NCBI GenBank assembly: GCA_964537875.1
Contig: CAZIDN010000046.1
Coordinates: 1 to 29,304 of the forward strand
DNA from: JAPKZH01 sp964537875
GTDB taxonomy: Bacteria > Acidobacteriota > Aminicenantia > Aminicenantales > UBA4085
Length of the DNA stretch: 29,304 bases
Direction: 5' to 3'
Under the pieces are notes generated by a model. That model was not told the DNA's origin. It searched no databases and saw nothing but the letters and a program-made list of their open reading frames with translations. A program made the position numbers and the translations under genes. Below are positions 1-5,950 of this stretch, piece by piece (the stretch's first letter is position 1; each line of letters starts with the position of its first letter).

Positions 1-522
1 GGTGCTCATCCACAAGCAATAGAAATCGCGAATCCGTTTTGTCTCGGAGCTCGAAGAATCGGGCAGCGCCGTGAGTTTGGAAAGAGAAGCTTTGACCGCT
101 TCTCGGGAATCAAAGATCTCGATTTCTCTAGCACCGAGCGGCCGAACTCCCTGACTATCGAGCCTGACGATTTTCGTGGCAAGGTATTTGACTTGAGGTG
201 AGCGGCCCGGAGATGTCGTGATTTGGGCCCAGGGAGCCCCCACATATTCCGCGTCGGCTAGGTTGCGAAGATTCAACGCAAAGGGAACGGCATAGTAAAC
301 AAGCCCGTTTCCGGGCTTGGGAGGCCAGCTCTCGGGAAAGGGAACGGAGATCCTGTAATCCCAGCTTTCTGTCCGATTCGGAGACAAGAAGGAGCGGGCC
401 GTTTTCGCCAATTCTTTCCATTTTTGATCCAGAACAGGCTTGATTTTGTCGATCTCCTGCATGCTTTCTGCCATAGCGGCCATCATAAAAATCGCGACGA
501 TTGACGCGGTTACTTTTTTCAT
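1..522 (-). CDS. Secreted protein of unknown function, C-terminus cut off by window edge
   Basis: An uninterrupted minus-strand frame of 174 codons starts at ATG 522 and remains open at base 1, so only the N-terminal part is present. An AGGAGG-type ribosome binding site lies about 6 bases upstream of the start. Residues 1-19 (MKKVTASIVAIFMMAAMAES) look like a Sec signal peptide with AMA-E as the likely cleavage site, so the product is probably periplasmic or outer-membrane associated. The mature part is hydrophilic with aromatic patches such as ESWDYRISVPFPESWPPKP and GLVYYAVPFALNLRN. I do not recognise a family. A different minus-strand frame over the same bases (155-613) gives Arg/Ser-rich protein and is a shadow. 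I am fairly sure this is a gene and have no view on its function. Confidence 0.7.
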   Translation of the reverse strand, partial: MKKVTASIVAIFMMAAMAESMQEIDKIKPVLDQKWKELAKTARSFLSPNRTESWDYRISVPFPESWPPKPGNGLVYYAVPFALNLRNLADAEYVGAPWAQITTSPGRSPQVKYLATKIVRLDSQGVRPLGAREIEIFDSREAVKASLSKLTALPDSSSSETKRIRDFYCLWMST

Positions 523-742
523 CAAATCCTCCCTTTGCGGGATTTCGTCTTTGCCGGCCGGTGGCTATCAAGCCCAAACGATGAGCCGCAGTTATTTCCG
601 AACCTTGAAGCATCAGGATTTTCGGAATGGCATTTAGGGCATTTCATGACCCGAGTCCAGGTTTGCCGGTTGACCCAAACATATCAACAAATCACAATGT
701 TGTCAATTTTTAGAGCCGGGATGCGACCATTTTTGATATGCC

Positions 743-771
743 TTGTTTCATGGTCCTTTTGTTGCTATCAT
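743..771 (+). promoter_or_regulatory. Candidate promoter for the nucleotidyltransferase gene, placing the transcript start at its GTG
   Basis: TTGTTT (743-748) and TATCAT (766-771) are separated by 17 bases; the -10 box matches the sigma-70 consensus at five of six positions. Transcription would start about seven bases further on, at or next to the GTG at 778-780. No Shine-Dalgarno sequence precedes that GTG, so a leaderless transcript is possible. This is inferred from sequence alone. Confidence 0.35.
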
Positions 772-777
772 AACTTC

Positions 778-1341
778 GTGAATATCAATGAGATTCTAGC
801 GAAAATCCGTGGGATGCAGTCTCCCCTCGCCCGCCAGCTCTATATGGTCGGACTGATCACGCGAATCCTGGAAGAACGAGGAAAACCCGCGCCGGTTTTA
901 ATCGGCGGTCTGGCTCTCTCCTATTATTCCCGGGAAGTCTATTTTACTTCGGATATCGATTTAGCCTATTCGGACCTGGAGGCTCTGGACGCGGCCTTAG
1001 GAAGTCTGGGTTTCGTCAAGCGAGGCCGGTATTGGGTCCAAGACGAGCTGGATATCGCGGTCGAAGCGCCGGCGAGGAGCCTGGCCGGGGAGGACGCCCC
1101 GCTTGAGACCGTGGAACTCGAAAGCGGTTTGCGCTGTGTTATCCTCGGCCTCGAGGATTTGATCATCGACCGCCTGAACGCCTGCAAACACTGGAAATCC
1201 GAAATCGATTGCGAGATGACCGAAATCCTAATCGCTCGATATCGGGACGAGCTGGATTGGGCTTACCTGGAACGCAAAGCGGGGCTACCGGAAAACGATA
1301 CTTTGGCGGAGCTGTTGTCTCTCAGAAACAAGAGGAAATGA
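778..1341 (+). CDS. Nucleotidyltransferase-fold protein (AbiEii/DUF6036-like)
   Basis: The 187-residue protein carries a minimal nucleotidyltransferase signature: a GG motif (LIGGLALSYYS) followed closely by the acidic pair in TSDIDLAY, then a further acidic strand (DELDIAVEAP) that could supply the third metal ligand. The C-terminal part (GLEDLIIDRLNACKHW) resembles the helix of AbiEii-type and DUF6036 proteins, often found as toxin or antitoxin partners or as stand-alone NTases. The frame is open back to 535, but that extension reads like non-coding sequence. I start at GTG 778 because homologous-looking sequence (VNINEILAKI) begins there and a -10 box sits just upstream; ATG 814 is the alternative. 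It overlaps the next gene by four bases (ATGA), so the two are co-translated. The fold is fairly sure, the biological role is not. Confidence 0.65.
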   Translation: MNINEILAKIRGMQSPLARQLYMVGLITRILEERGKPAPVLIGGLALSYYSREVYFTSDIDLAYSDLEALDAALGSLGFVKRGRYWVQDELDIAVEAPARSLAGEDAPLETVELESGLRCVILGLEDLIIDRLNACKHWKSEIDCEMTEILIARYRDELDWAYLERKAGLPENDTLAELLSLRNKRK

Positions 1342-1556
1342 TGATTCGGAAAAGCGGCCCTCTGCGGAAAATGTCCGTTACCGAATTCCTTCTCATTCGG
1401 GAGGAGCGGGGATTGGGTAAGTATAGGAAAAGCCTGAAGAGAGAGCCGGAAGAGAGGGCGATTCTGTTTGAGCTTGCCCTGAGAAAAATCCAAAAAGCGG
1501 AGCGGGAAAACTTTATCCTGACCGGGTTCCGTCGAAGACGGGTGAATTTTCTTTAA
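1338..1556 (+). CDS. Small basic protein co-translated with the nucleotidyltransferase
   Basis: This 72-residue ORF starts at ATG 1338 inside the stop region of the preceding gene (ATGA overlap) with AGAGGAA just upstream. The product is very rich in Arg, Lys and Glu (for example REERGLGKYRKSLKREPEE) and is probably largely helical, ending in a basic tail RRRRVNFL. I recognise no family. The tight overlap with an NTase-fold gene fits a two-gene toxin-antitoxin-like arrangement, but nothing in the sequence proves that. A larger ORF in the same frame from 1209 overlaps the NTase gene and is not preferred. Confidence 0.5.
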   Translation: MMIRKSGPLRKMSVTEFLLIREERGLGKYRKSLKREPEERAILFELALRKIQKAERENFILTGFRRRRVNFL

Positions 1557-1621
1557 AACTTCGTCGTGAGATTGAACTGGAAAGACTCAATCTTTGAGAA
1601 TAATTGGCGGGAGGGGCGCCT

Positions 1622-1699
1622 TTGATTGTCGTCGACGCAAACATCATTGTTGCTTTTCCGGAGAATGCGGTCGGCCTCGAAAAATTCCTCGGCCGCTGA
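1622..1699 (+). pseudogene. N-terminal stump of a PIN-domain toxin (VapC-like)
   Basis: Starting at TTG 1622 with GGGAGGGG a few bases upstream, the frame reads MIVVDANIIVAF, a typical first strand of VapC/PIN ribonucleases with the first catalytic Asp. After 25 codons it ends at TGA 1697-1699, whereas PIN toxins are about 120-140 residues. Only the first strand and helix region are left, so the gene is truncated; the rest has been replaced by the end of the ara operon. No convincing antitoxin gene remains upstream. Bases 1668-1697 also form a GC-rich imperfect hairpin. Confidence 0.5.
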
Positions 1700-1708
1700 C
1701 CCCGAATA

Positions 1709-3187
1709 TTAAAAGGGATTTTCGGTCTTGTACAGCATCCCCGACGGCTGGTTGAAGCCGATGTCCTCGACGCCCAGCATCTTCACGGCGGCGAAAAGCG
1801 TTTTTCCGGCGTGGGCAAAAGCGACGGCCGTGTGGTGCGGGAACCGTTTTTCAATAAGGACGTGCCTGTAGAACCGCCCCATCTCCTTGATGGCAAAAAC
1901 GCCGATGCCGCCGAAGGATTTGGGATCGATGTCCAGCACTTCGCCCTGGGCCACGTAAGACCTCAAGATTGTGTCCGCCGTGGACTGCAGCCTGAAGATC
2001 GTGATATCGCCGGCCTGGATCCGCCCCTCCAGCGTCCCCCTGGTAATATCCGGCTTCTTGTCCGGCTCCATGAGGCGGTGCATGATGAGCTGGTATTTGA
2101 GCCCGCCTCCGACCAAGCAGGTGGACGATGTATTGCCGCAGTGGAATCCCATGAAAAGATCGGTCGGCTTGTAGCCGCCCACGAGCTTTTTTGCCCCCTT
2201 GATCATATCGTAGGGAACCGTGTTGTTGATGTCGAGCAGCGTCGCCGGCTTCTCCGTGGCGCACGTGGCCATGTATTCGCTCAGGGCCCCGTAAATATCG
2301 ACTTCGCAGGAGACCGGGATGCCCCGCGTCGCTAGCCTCGAATTGACATAACAGGGCACAAACCCGAAATAGGACTCGTAGGCCGGCCAGCATTTGTTGG
2401 CGAAAATACCGTATTCGGACGCCCCCAGGTTGTTTTCCATGAATCTCGTCAAAGCGACTTCATACTGAGCCAGTTTCTCCAGCATATCGGGAAATGCGTT
2501 GCCCTCGCCCAACTCCTTGGCCATATCGCGGGCCACGGGTTTGATTTTCGGGTCGCCCTTCGCTTTGAGGAAAATATCGTAGAGGTCGAGCTCGCTGTTC
2601 TCCATGATCTCGACGCCGATGTCATAGAGGGGCTTGATGGGCGCGTTGCAGGCCAGGAAATCCTGCGGCCGAGGGCCGAAGGCGAAGATCTTCAATTTCT
2701 TGAGCCCGAGCATGATCCGGGCGACCGGCCTGAAATCGCGGATCATCTCCGTCACTTCCTCCGGCGTCCCGACGGGATATTCAGGGATGTGCGGCCTGAG
2801 CTTTCTCAAGCCCGTGTTGTAAGAGACATTGAGCATGCCGCAGTAGGCATCGCCCCGTCCCTGGATGAGGTTGTTGCCCGATTCCTCGGCCGCCGCGGCA
2901 AACATCACAGGACCGCCGAATTTCTGGGCGAGGAGCGTGGTCGGCCCCTCCGGCCCGAAATTCCCAAGGTAGATTACCAGGGCGTTCACGTTTTTCTGCC
3001 GGATTTCTTCCAAAACCTTGAGGGCATCTTTCTCGTTTTCAACGATGGTCTCGATGACGGCCAGCGGGATCTTTTTGGCCCGGCACTCCTTGACGACTTT
3101 GTTTCTTCGCTGTCTCGACAATTCGACCGGAAAACAATCGCGGCTGACGGCCACGATTCCCAGGTTGACCTTTGGCATATTTTTCAT
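1709..3187 (-). CDS. L-fucose/L-arabinose isomerase family protein, probable L-arabinose isomerase
   Basis: The 492-residue protein is the last gene of the araB-araD operon and most likely provides the aldose-ketose isomerase step that converts L-arabinose to L-ribulose. It resembles the FucI branch of the superfamily rather than classical AraA. The metal-binding residues of FucI (Glu337 and Asp361 in E. coli, 24 apart) are matched here by Glu295 in SCEVDIYG and Asp319 in TLLDINN, also 24 apart; His451 or His452 in FPHHTA is the likely C-terminal ligand. It is about 100 residues shorter than E. coli FucI, close to AraA in length. The start at 3187 has AAGGAGT upstream and overlaps araD by four bases (ATGA). 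An open extension to 3559 lies inside araD and is rejected. Family and metal site are well supported; arabinose as substrate is inferred from the operon, and fucose or another deoxysugar is possible. Confidence 0.85.
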   Translation of the reverse strand: MKNMPKVNLGIVAVSRDCFPVELSRQRRNKVVKECRAKKIPLAVIETIVENEKDALKVLEEIRQKNVNALVIYLGNFGPEGPTTLLAQKFGGPVMFAAAAEESGNNLIQGRGDAYCGMLNVSYNTGLRKLRPHIPEYPVGTPEEVTEMIRDFRPVARIMLGLKKLKIFAFGPRPQDFLACNAPIKPLYDIGVEIMENSELDLYDIFLKAKGDPKIKPVARDMAKELGEGNAFPDMLEKLAQYEVALTRFMENNLGASEYGIFANKCWPAYESYFGFVPCYVNSRLATRGIPVSCEVDIYGALSEYMATCATEKPATLLDINNTVPYDMIKGAKKLVGGYKPTDLFMGFHCGNTSSTCLVGGGLKYQLIMHRLMEPDKKPDITRGTLEGRIQAGDITIFRLQSTADTILRSYVAQGEVLDIDPKSFGGIGVFAIKEMGRFYRHVLIEKRFPHHTAVAFAHAGKTLFAAVKMLGVEDIGFNQPSGMLYKTENPF

Positions 3188-3891
3188 CTGTGATGACTCC
3201 TTTTTTTTTGTCCGTAGTAAGCCTGCGGACCGTGTTTCCTTTGATAGTGCTTGTTGAGAATGTAGCCCGGCAAATCCCCGATCTTCGGGTTGGCCAGGCG
3301 TGTGAGCAAGGCCATTTTGGCCACGTTCTCTAAAACAAGATTGTTCTGGACCGCTTCCTCCGGCGTCCGGCCCCAGCTGAACGGTCCATGCCCGGCGACA
3401 AGCACGGCCGGCATTTCGAGCGGCTTGATCCGGGCGAACCGCTCGATGATCACTTTCCCCGTGTTTCCCTCGTAGTCCGTTCGGACTTCTTTTCGGGTCA
3501 AAAAACGCGTTACGGGCACCGGGCCGTTGAATTGATCGGCGTGGGTCGTCCCGAAGCATGGGATTTCCGTCACGGCCTGGGCAAATGCCGTGGCATAGAC
3601 GCTGTGGGCGTGAGAGATCCCGCCGAGCTCCGAAAAAGCCTTGTAGAGCTCGAGGTGGGTCGGGGTGTCGGACGAAGGATTGAGCTTTCCTTCGACGACC
3701 TTTCCGTCGAGATCGACGACCAGGATATCGGTGGACCGCAGATCCTTGTAAGAAACGCCGCTGGGCTTGATGGCCAGAAGCCCTCTCCGCCTATCGAAGC
3801 CGCTGACATTGCCGAAGGTCAGAATCACAAGATTGAATTTCACCAGGTCCAAGTTGGCCTGCCAGACTTGTTCTTTGAGGTCTTTTAACAT
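3184..3891 (-). CDS. araD: L-ribulose-5-phosphate 4-epimerase
   Basis: This 235-residue class II aldolase/epimerase family member converts L-ribulose 5-phosphate to D-xylulose 5-phosphate, the last step of L-arabinose catabolism, in the cytoplasm. Length matches E. coli AraD (231 residues). The zinc site is visible as His94 and His96 in GISHAHSVYA and His168 in VAGHGPF; Asp75 in SSDTPTH matches the conserved acidic residue, and the C-terminal Tyr pair (QAYYGQ) corresponds to the catalytic tyrosine. GNVSG near residue 27 is the phosphate-binding GN motif. The start codon shares one base with the araB stop (TGATG), and the end overlaps the isomerase gene by four bases, so the three genes are translationally coupled. 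Confidence 0.95.
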   Translation of the reverse strand: MLKDLKEQVWQANLDLVKFNLVILTFGNVSGFDRRRGLLAIKPSGVSYKDLRSTDILVVDLDGKVVEGKLNPSSDTPTHLELYKAFSELGGISHAHSVYATAFAQAVTEIPCFGTTHADQFNGPVPVTRFLTRKEVRTDYEGNTGKVIIERFARIKPLEMPAVLVAGHGPFSWGRTPEEAVQNNLVLENVAKMALLTRLANPKIGDLPGYILNKHYQRKHGPQAYYGQKKRSHHR

Positions 3892-5600
3892 CAGCCTTCC
3901 CTAAGTCGCCGGTCGCGTAGAGCCAGCAAATCCTTCATGACGTTATACACCGAGCCCGACCAGTCCTTGGTACCGAAGGCGTCGTGCAGCTTGCGGTACA
4001 AGGGGTAAAGCTCCTGATAGATTTTATGATTTTTGGGGTCGGGTTTGAAGGTTTTTTTCTTGACCCCGCACATAGCGGCCTGGGCCTCACCGAACGTGCC
4101 GTATCCGCCTGCGTCTTTCCCGGCTACCACAGCGCCGGCGATGGCCGAGCCGAGGGCGCAGGTCTGGGCCGAGCGGGCGACCTTCATCTCCTTGCCGATC
4201 ACGTCCGCATAGATCTGCATGACCAGGGGATTTTTCTCGGCGATGCCGCCGCAGTTGATGACTTCCTGGGTGTCGATGCCGTACTCCTCGAAGCGCTTGA
4301 TGATCGTGAGCGCGCCGAACGCCGTCGCTTCAATGAGAGCCCGGTAGATCTCCTCGGGCTTGGTGTGGAGCGTCTGGCCGAGAAGAAGCCCCGTCAGCCT
4401 CTGGTCAACCAAGATCGTCCGGTTGCCGTTGTTCCAGTCGAGAGCAAGAAGCCCCGATTGGGCTGGCTTGAGCTTAGCCGCTTTTTTCGTCAGGGCTTCG
4501 TGGGAGCCTTTTGCCGGGCCGCCAGGCTTGATATATTCGACGAACCAATTGAAAATGTCGCCGACCGCCGACTGCCCGGCCTCGAGCCCAAAATAGCCGG
4601 GCAAGACCGAGCCGTCCACAATGCCGCAGAGACCGGGGATATCGGTGAGAGGCCGGTCGTTCGGCCAGACGCAGACGTCGCAGGTGCTTGTGCCGATGAT
4701 CTTGACGAACTTGCCCGGAGATACGCCAGAGCCGACGGCGCCGAGATGGGCGTCAAACGCTCCCACGGCGACCGGGATGCCCTCGGGCAGGCCCAGTTTT
4801 TTAGCCCATTCAGGAGTGAGCTTCCCGGCAGGAACATCGGCCGTATAAGATTTGTCATAAAGCCTGTCGCGAAGCGCTCCAAGCTTGGGGTGGAGCTTGG
4901 CCAAAAAGTCTTTCGCCGGCAGGCCGCCCCAATTGTTATTGAACATGGCCTTGTGGCCGGCGGCGCACCGGCTTCGCAGGATCTTGTCCGGCTGCGTTTC
5001 GCCGGTCAGCACGGCCGGGATGTAGTCGCAGCATTCGACCCAACTCGCCGCCGCATCGAAGACCTTGGGATCCGCGCGCAGGCAGTGGAGGATCTTGCTG
5101 AAAAACCATTCGGAGGAATACGTCCCTCCGCATTTGGCCAGATACTCCGGATGGTCCTTCACGGCGAGCGCCGTGATCTCCGCGGCTTCGGCGTGCCCCG
5201 TGTGGTCTTTCCACAGCCAGGCCATGGCGTTTGGGTTCTTCTTGAATTCTTTGCGGAAGTTGAGCGGTGTTCCGTCGGCATCCACCGGCATAGGCGTCGA
5301 GCCCGTCGTATCGATGCCGATCCCGATGACCTGGCTCGGGTCGAATTTTTTGTTGGCCCGCCTGGCCTTGGCCAGAGTATCCTTGACGGCGGCGGTCAAG
5401 CCCGTCAGATAATCGCCGGGGTTCTGCCGGGCCAGGTTGGGGTTATTGGGGTCTAGAATGATCCCCGCCTGCCCTGTCTGGTAATTATGGATGGCCGTCG
5501 CGATCTCGCGTCCGTTCCCGACATCCACGAGCAGGGCGCGGACGGAGTTGGTCCCGAAATCAAGCCCGAGACTGAATTTGGATTTTTGCTTCGTCATCAT
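3891..5600 (-). CDS. araB: Ribulokinase
   Basis: The 569-residue FGGY-family carbohydrate kinase phosphorylates L-ribulose with ATP, the second step of L-arabinose use. The N-terminal nucleotide-binding strand LGLDFGTNSVRALLVD is near residues 11-26, IGIDTTGSTPMPVD lies at the sugar-binding region, and the second-domain FGGY signature is represented by EATAFGALTIIKRFEEYG and the following NCGGIAEKNPLVMQIYADV. Length matches E. coli AraB (566). I start at ATG 5600 (MMTKQK), which has GGAG nine bases upstream; the frame runs 17 codons further up without a ribosome binding site. It is the first gene of the operon and follows a palindrome-bearing promoter region. Xylulokinases share the fold, but araD next door makes ribulokinase the better call. 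Confidence 0.93.
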   Translation of the reverse strand: MMTKQKSKFSLGLDFGTNSVRALLVDVGNGREIATAIHNYQTGQAGIILDPNNPNLARQNPGDYLTGLTAAVKDTLAKARRANKKFDPSQVIGIGIDTTGSTPMPVDADGTPLNFRKEFKKNPNAMAWLWKDHTGHAEAAEITALAVKDHPEYLAKCGGTYSSEWFFSKILHCLRADPKVFDAAASWVECCDYIPAVLTGETQPDKILRSRCAAGHKAMFNNNWGGLPAKDFLAKLHPKLGALRDRLYDKSYTADVPAGKLTPEWAKKLGLPEGIPVAVGAFDAHLGAVGSGVSPGKFVKIIGTSTCDVCVWPNDRPLTDIPGLCGIVDGSVLPGYFGLEAGQSAVGDIFNWFVEYIKPGGPAKGSHEALTKKAAKLKPAQSGLLALDWNNGNRTILVDQRLTGLLLGQTLHTKPEEIYRALIEATAFGALTIIKRFEEYGIDTQEVINCGGIAEKNPLVMQIYADVIGKEMKVARSAQTCALGSAIAGAVVAGKDAGGYGTFGEAQAAMCGVKKKTFKPDPKNHKIYQELYPLYRKLHDAFGTKDWSGSVYNVMKDLLALRDRRLREG

Positions 5601-5677
5601 GCTTGGGTTCTCCATGTTATTGCCGGGCGCATTGCGCTGCGGCAATCTCAAAACATCTTTTTAATCCTTGTTGTCTA

Positions 5678-5694
5678 TGATATATAACATATCA
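5678..5694. promoter_or_regulatory. 17-bp palindrome, candidate operator of the ara operon
   Basis: TGATAT, five bases, then ATATCA form a perfect-arm dyad (TGATATATAACATATCA on the plus strand). It overlaps the -10 region of the promoter inferred for araB, the usual place for a repressor operator. No regulator gene is in the window, so the binding protein is unknown. Confidence 0.4.
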
Positions 5695-5708
5695 GTTTTA
5701 GATTTCAA
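5679..5708 (-). promoter_or_regulatory. Candidate promoter of the araB operon
   Basis: On the minus strand TTGAAA (5708-5703, five of six consensus positions) is followed after 18 bases by TATATC (5684-5679). The araB start codon is about 80 bases downstream. The region is strongly AT-rich compared with the flanking genes. Confidence 0.4.
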
Positions 5709-5736
5709 TGAAGAATTTTTTACGGTTCAATTATAG

Positions 5737-5937
5737 TTTTAATATCAACGCAATATTTAAAGTGACATCCTTGTTGGGGCGGCGCTTGGGCCGCCCGTAG
5801 CCCCCGCGCCCCGGGGAACCAGTCCCGTCGGTTCCCCCCGTCGGAAAAGCCGACGGGGCCCCCCTCCGCTACGGGGGCTTGAGGGCGGCCCAAGCGCCGC
5901 CCATACTTTGTCACTTTATTTATTGCGTTTGTATTAG
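5737..5937. repeat. 201-bp palindromic intergenic element, copy 1
   Basis: The element has inverted ends: AACGCAATA (5747-5755) and TAAAGTGACA (5758-5767) recur inverted as TGTCACTTTA (5909-5918) and TATTGCGTT (5921-5929). Inside, a perfect 20-base arm (5777-5796) pairs with 5883-5902. Two further 8-bp stems lie in the centre (5813-5820 with 5830-5837, and 5837-5844 with 5850-5857). The two 20-base arms can each also fold on themselves. The sequence TATAG occurs directly on both outer sides (5732-5736 and 5938-5942), consistent with a 5-bp target duplication. There is no coding capacity, so it resembles a MITE or a large REP/BIME-type element. The first 99 bases match 29206-29304 at 92 positions without gaps. 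It ends three bases before the ribosome binding site of the next gene. Confidence 0.8.
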
Positions 5938-5950
5938 TATAGGAGGCCTA

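Noticed and set aside
535..777. N-terminal extension of the nucleotidyltransferase frame
   Set aside because: The 81 extra residues look non-coding, with Cys/Trp-rich random sequence, and overlap the likely promoter.
3984..5456. 490-codon plus-strand open frame opposite araB
   Set aside because: It is antisense to a clear FGGY kinase and its product shows no family features; long antisense frames are expected in GC-rich coding DNA.
5737..5937. Element considered as an insertion sequence or a CRISPR-like repeat
   Set aside because: It has no transposase ORF and no regular repeat-spacer pattern; only a palindromic, non-coding unit is seen.
5908..5937. Promoter inside the right end of the palindromic element (TTGTCA, 18 bases, TATTAG)
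   Set aside because: It would start transcription inside the ribosome binding site of the next gene, so it cannot serve it in the normal way.
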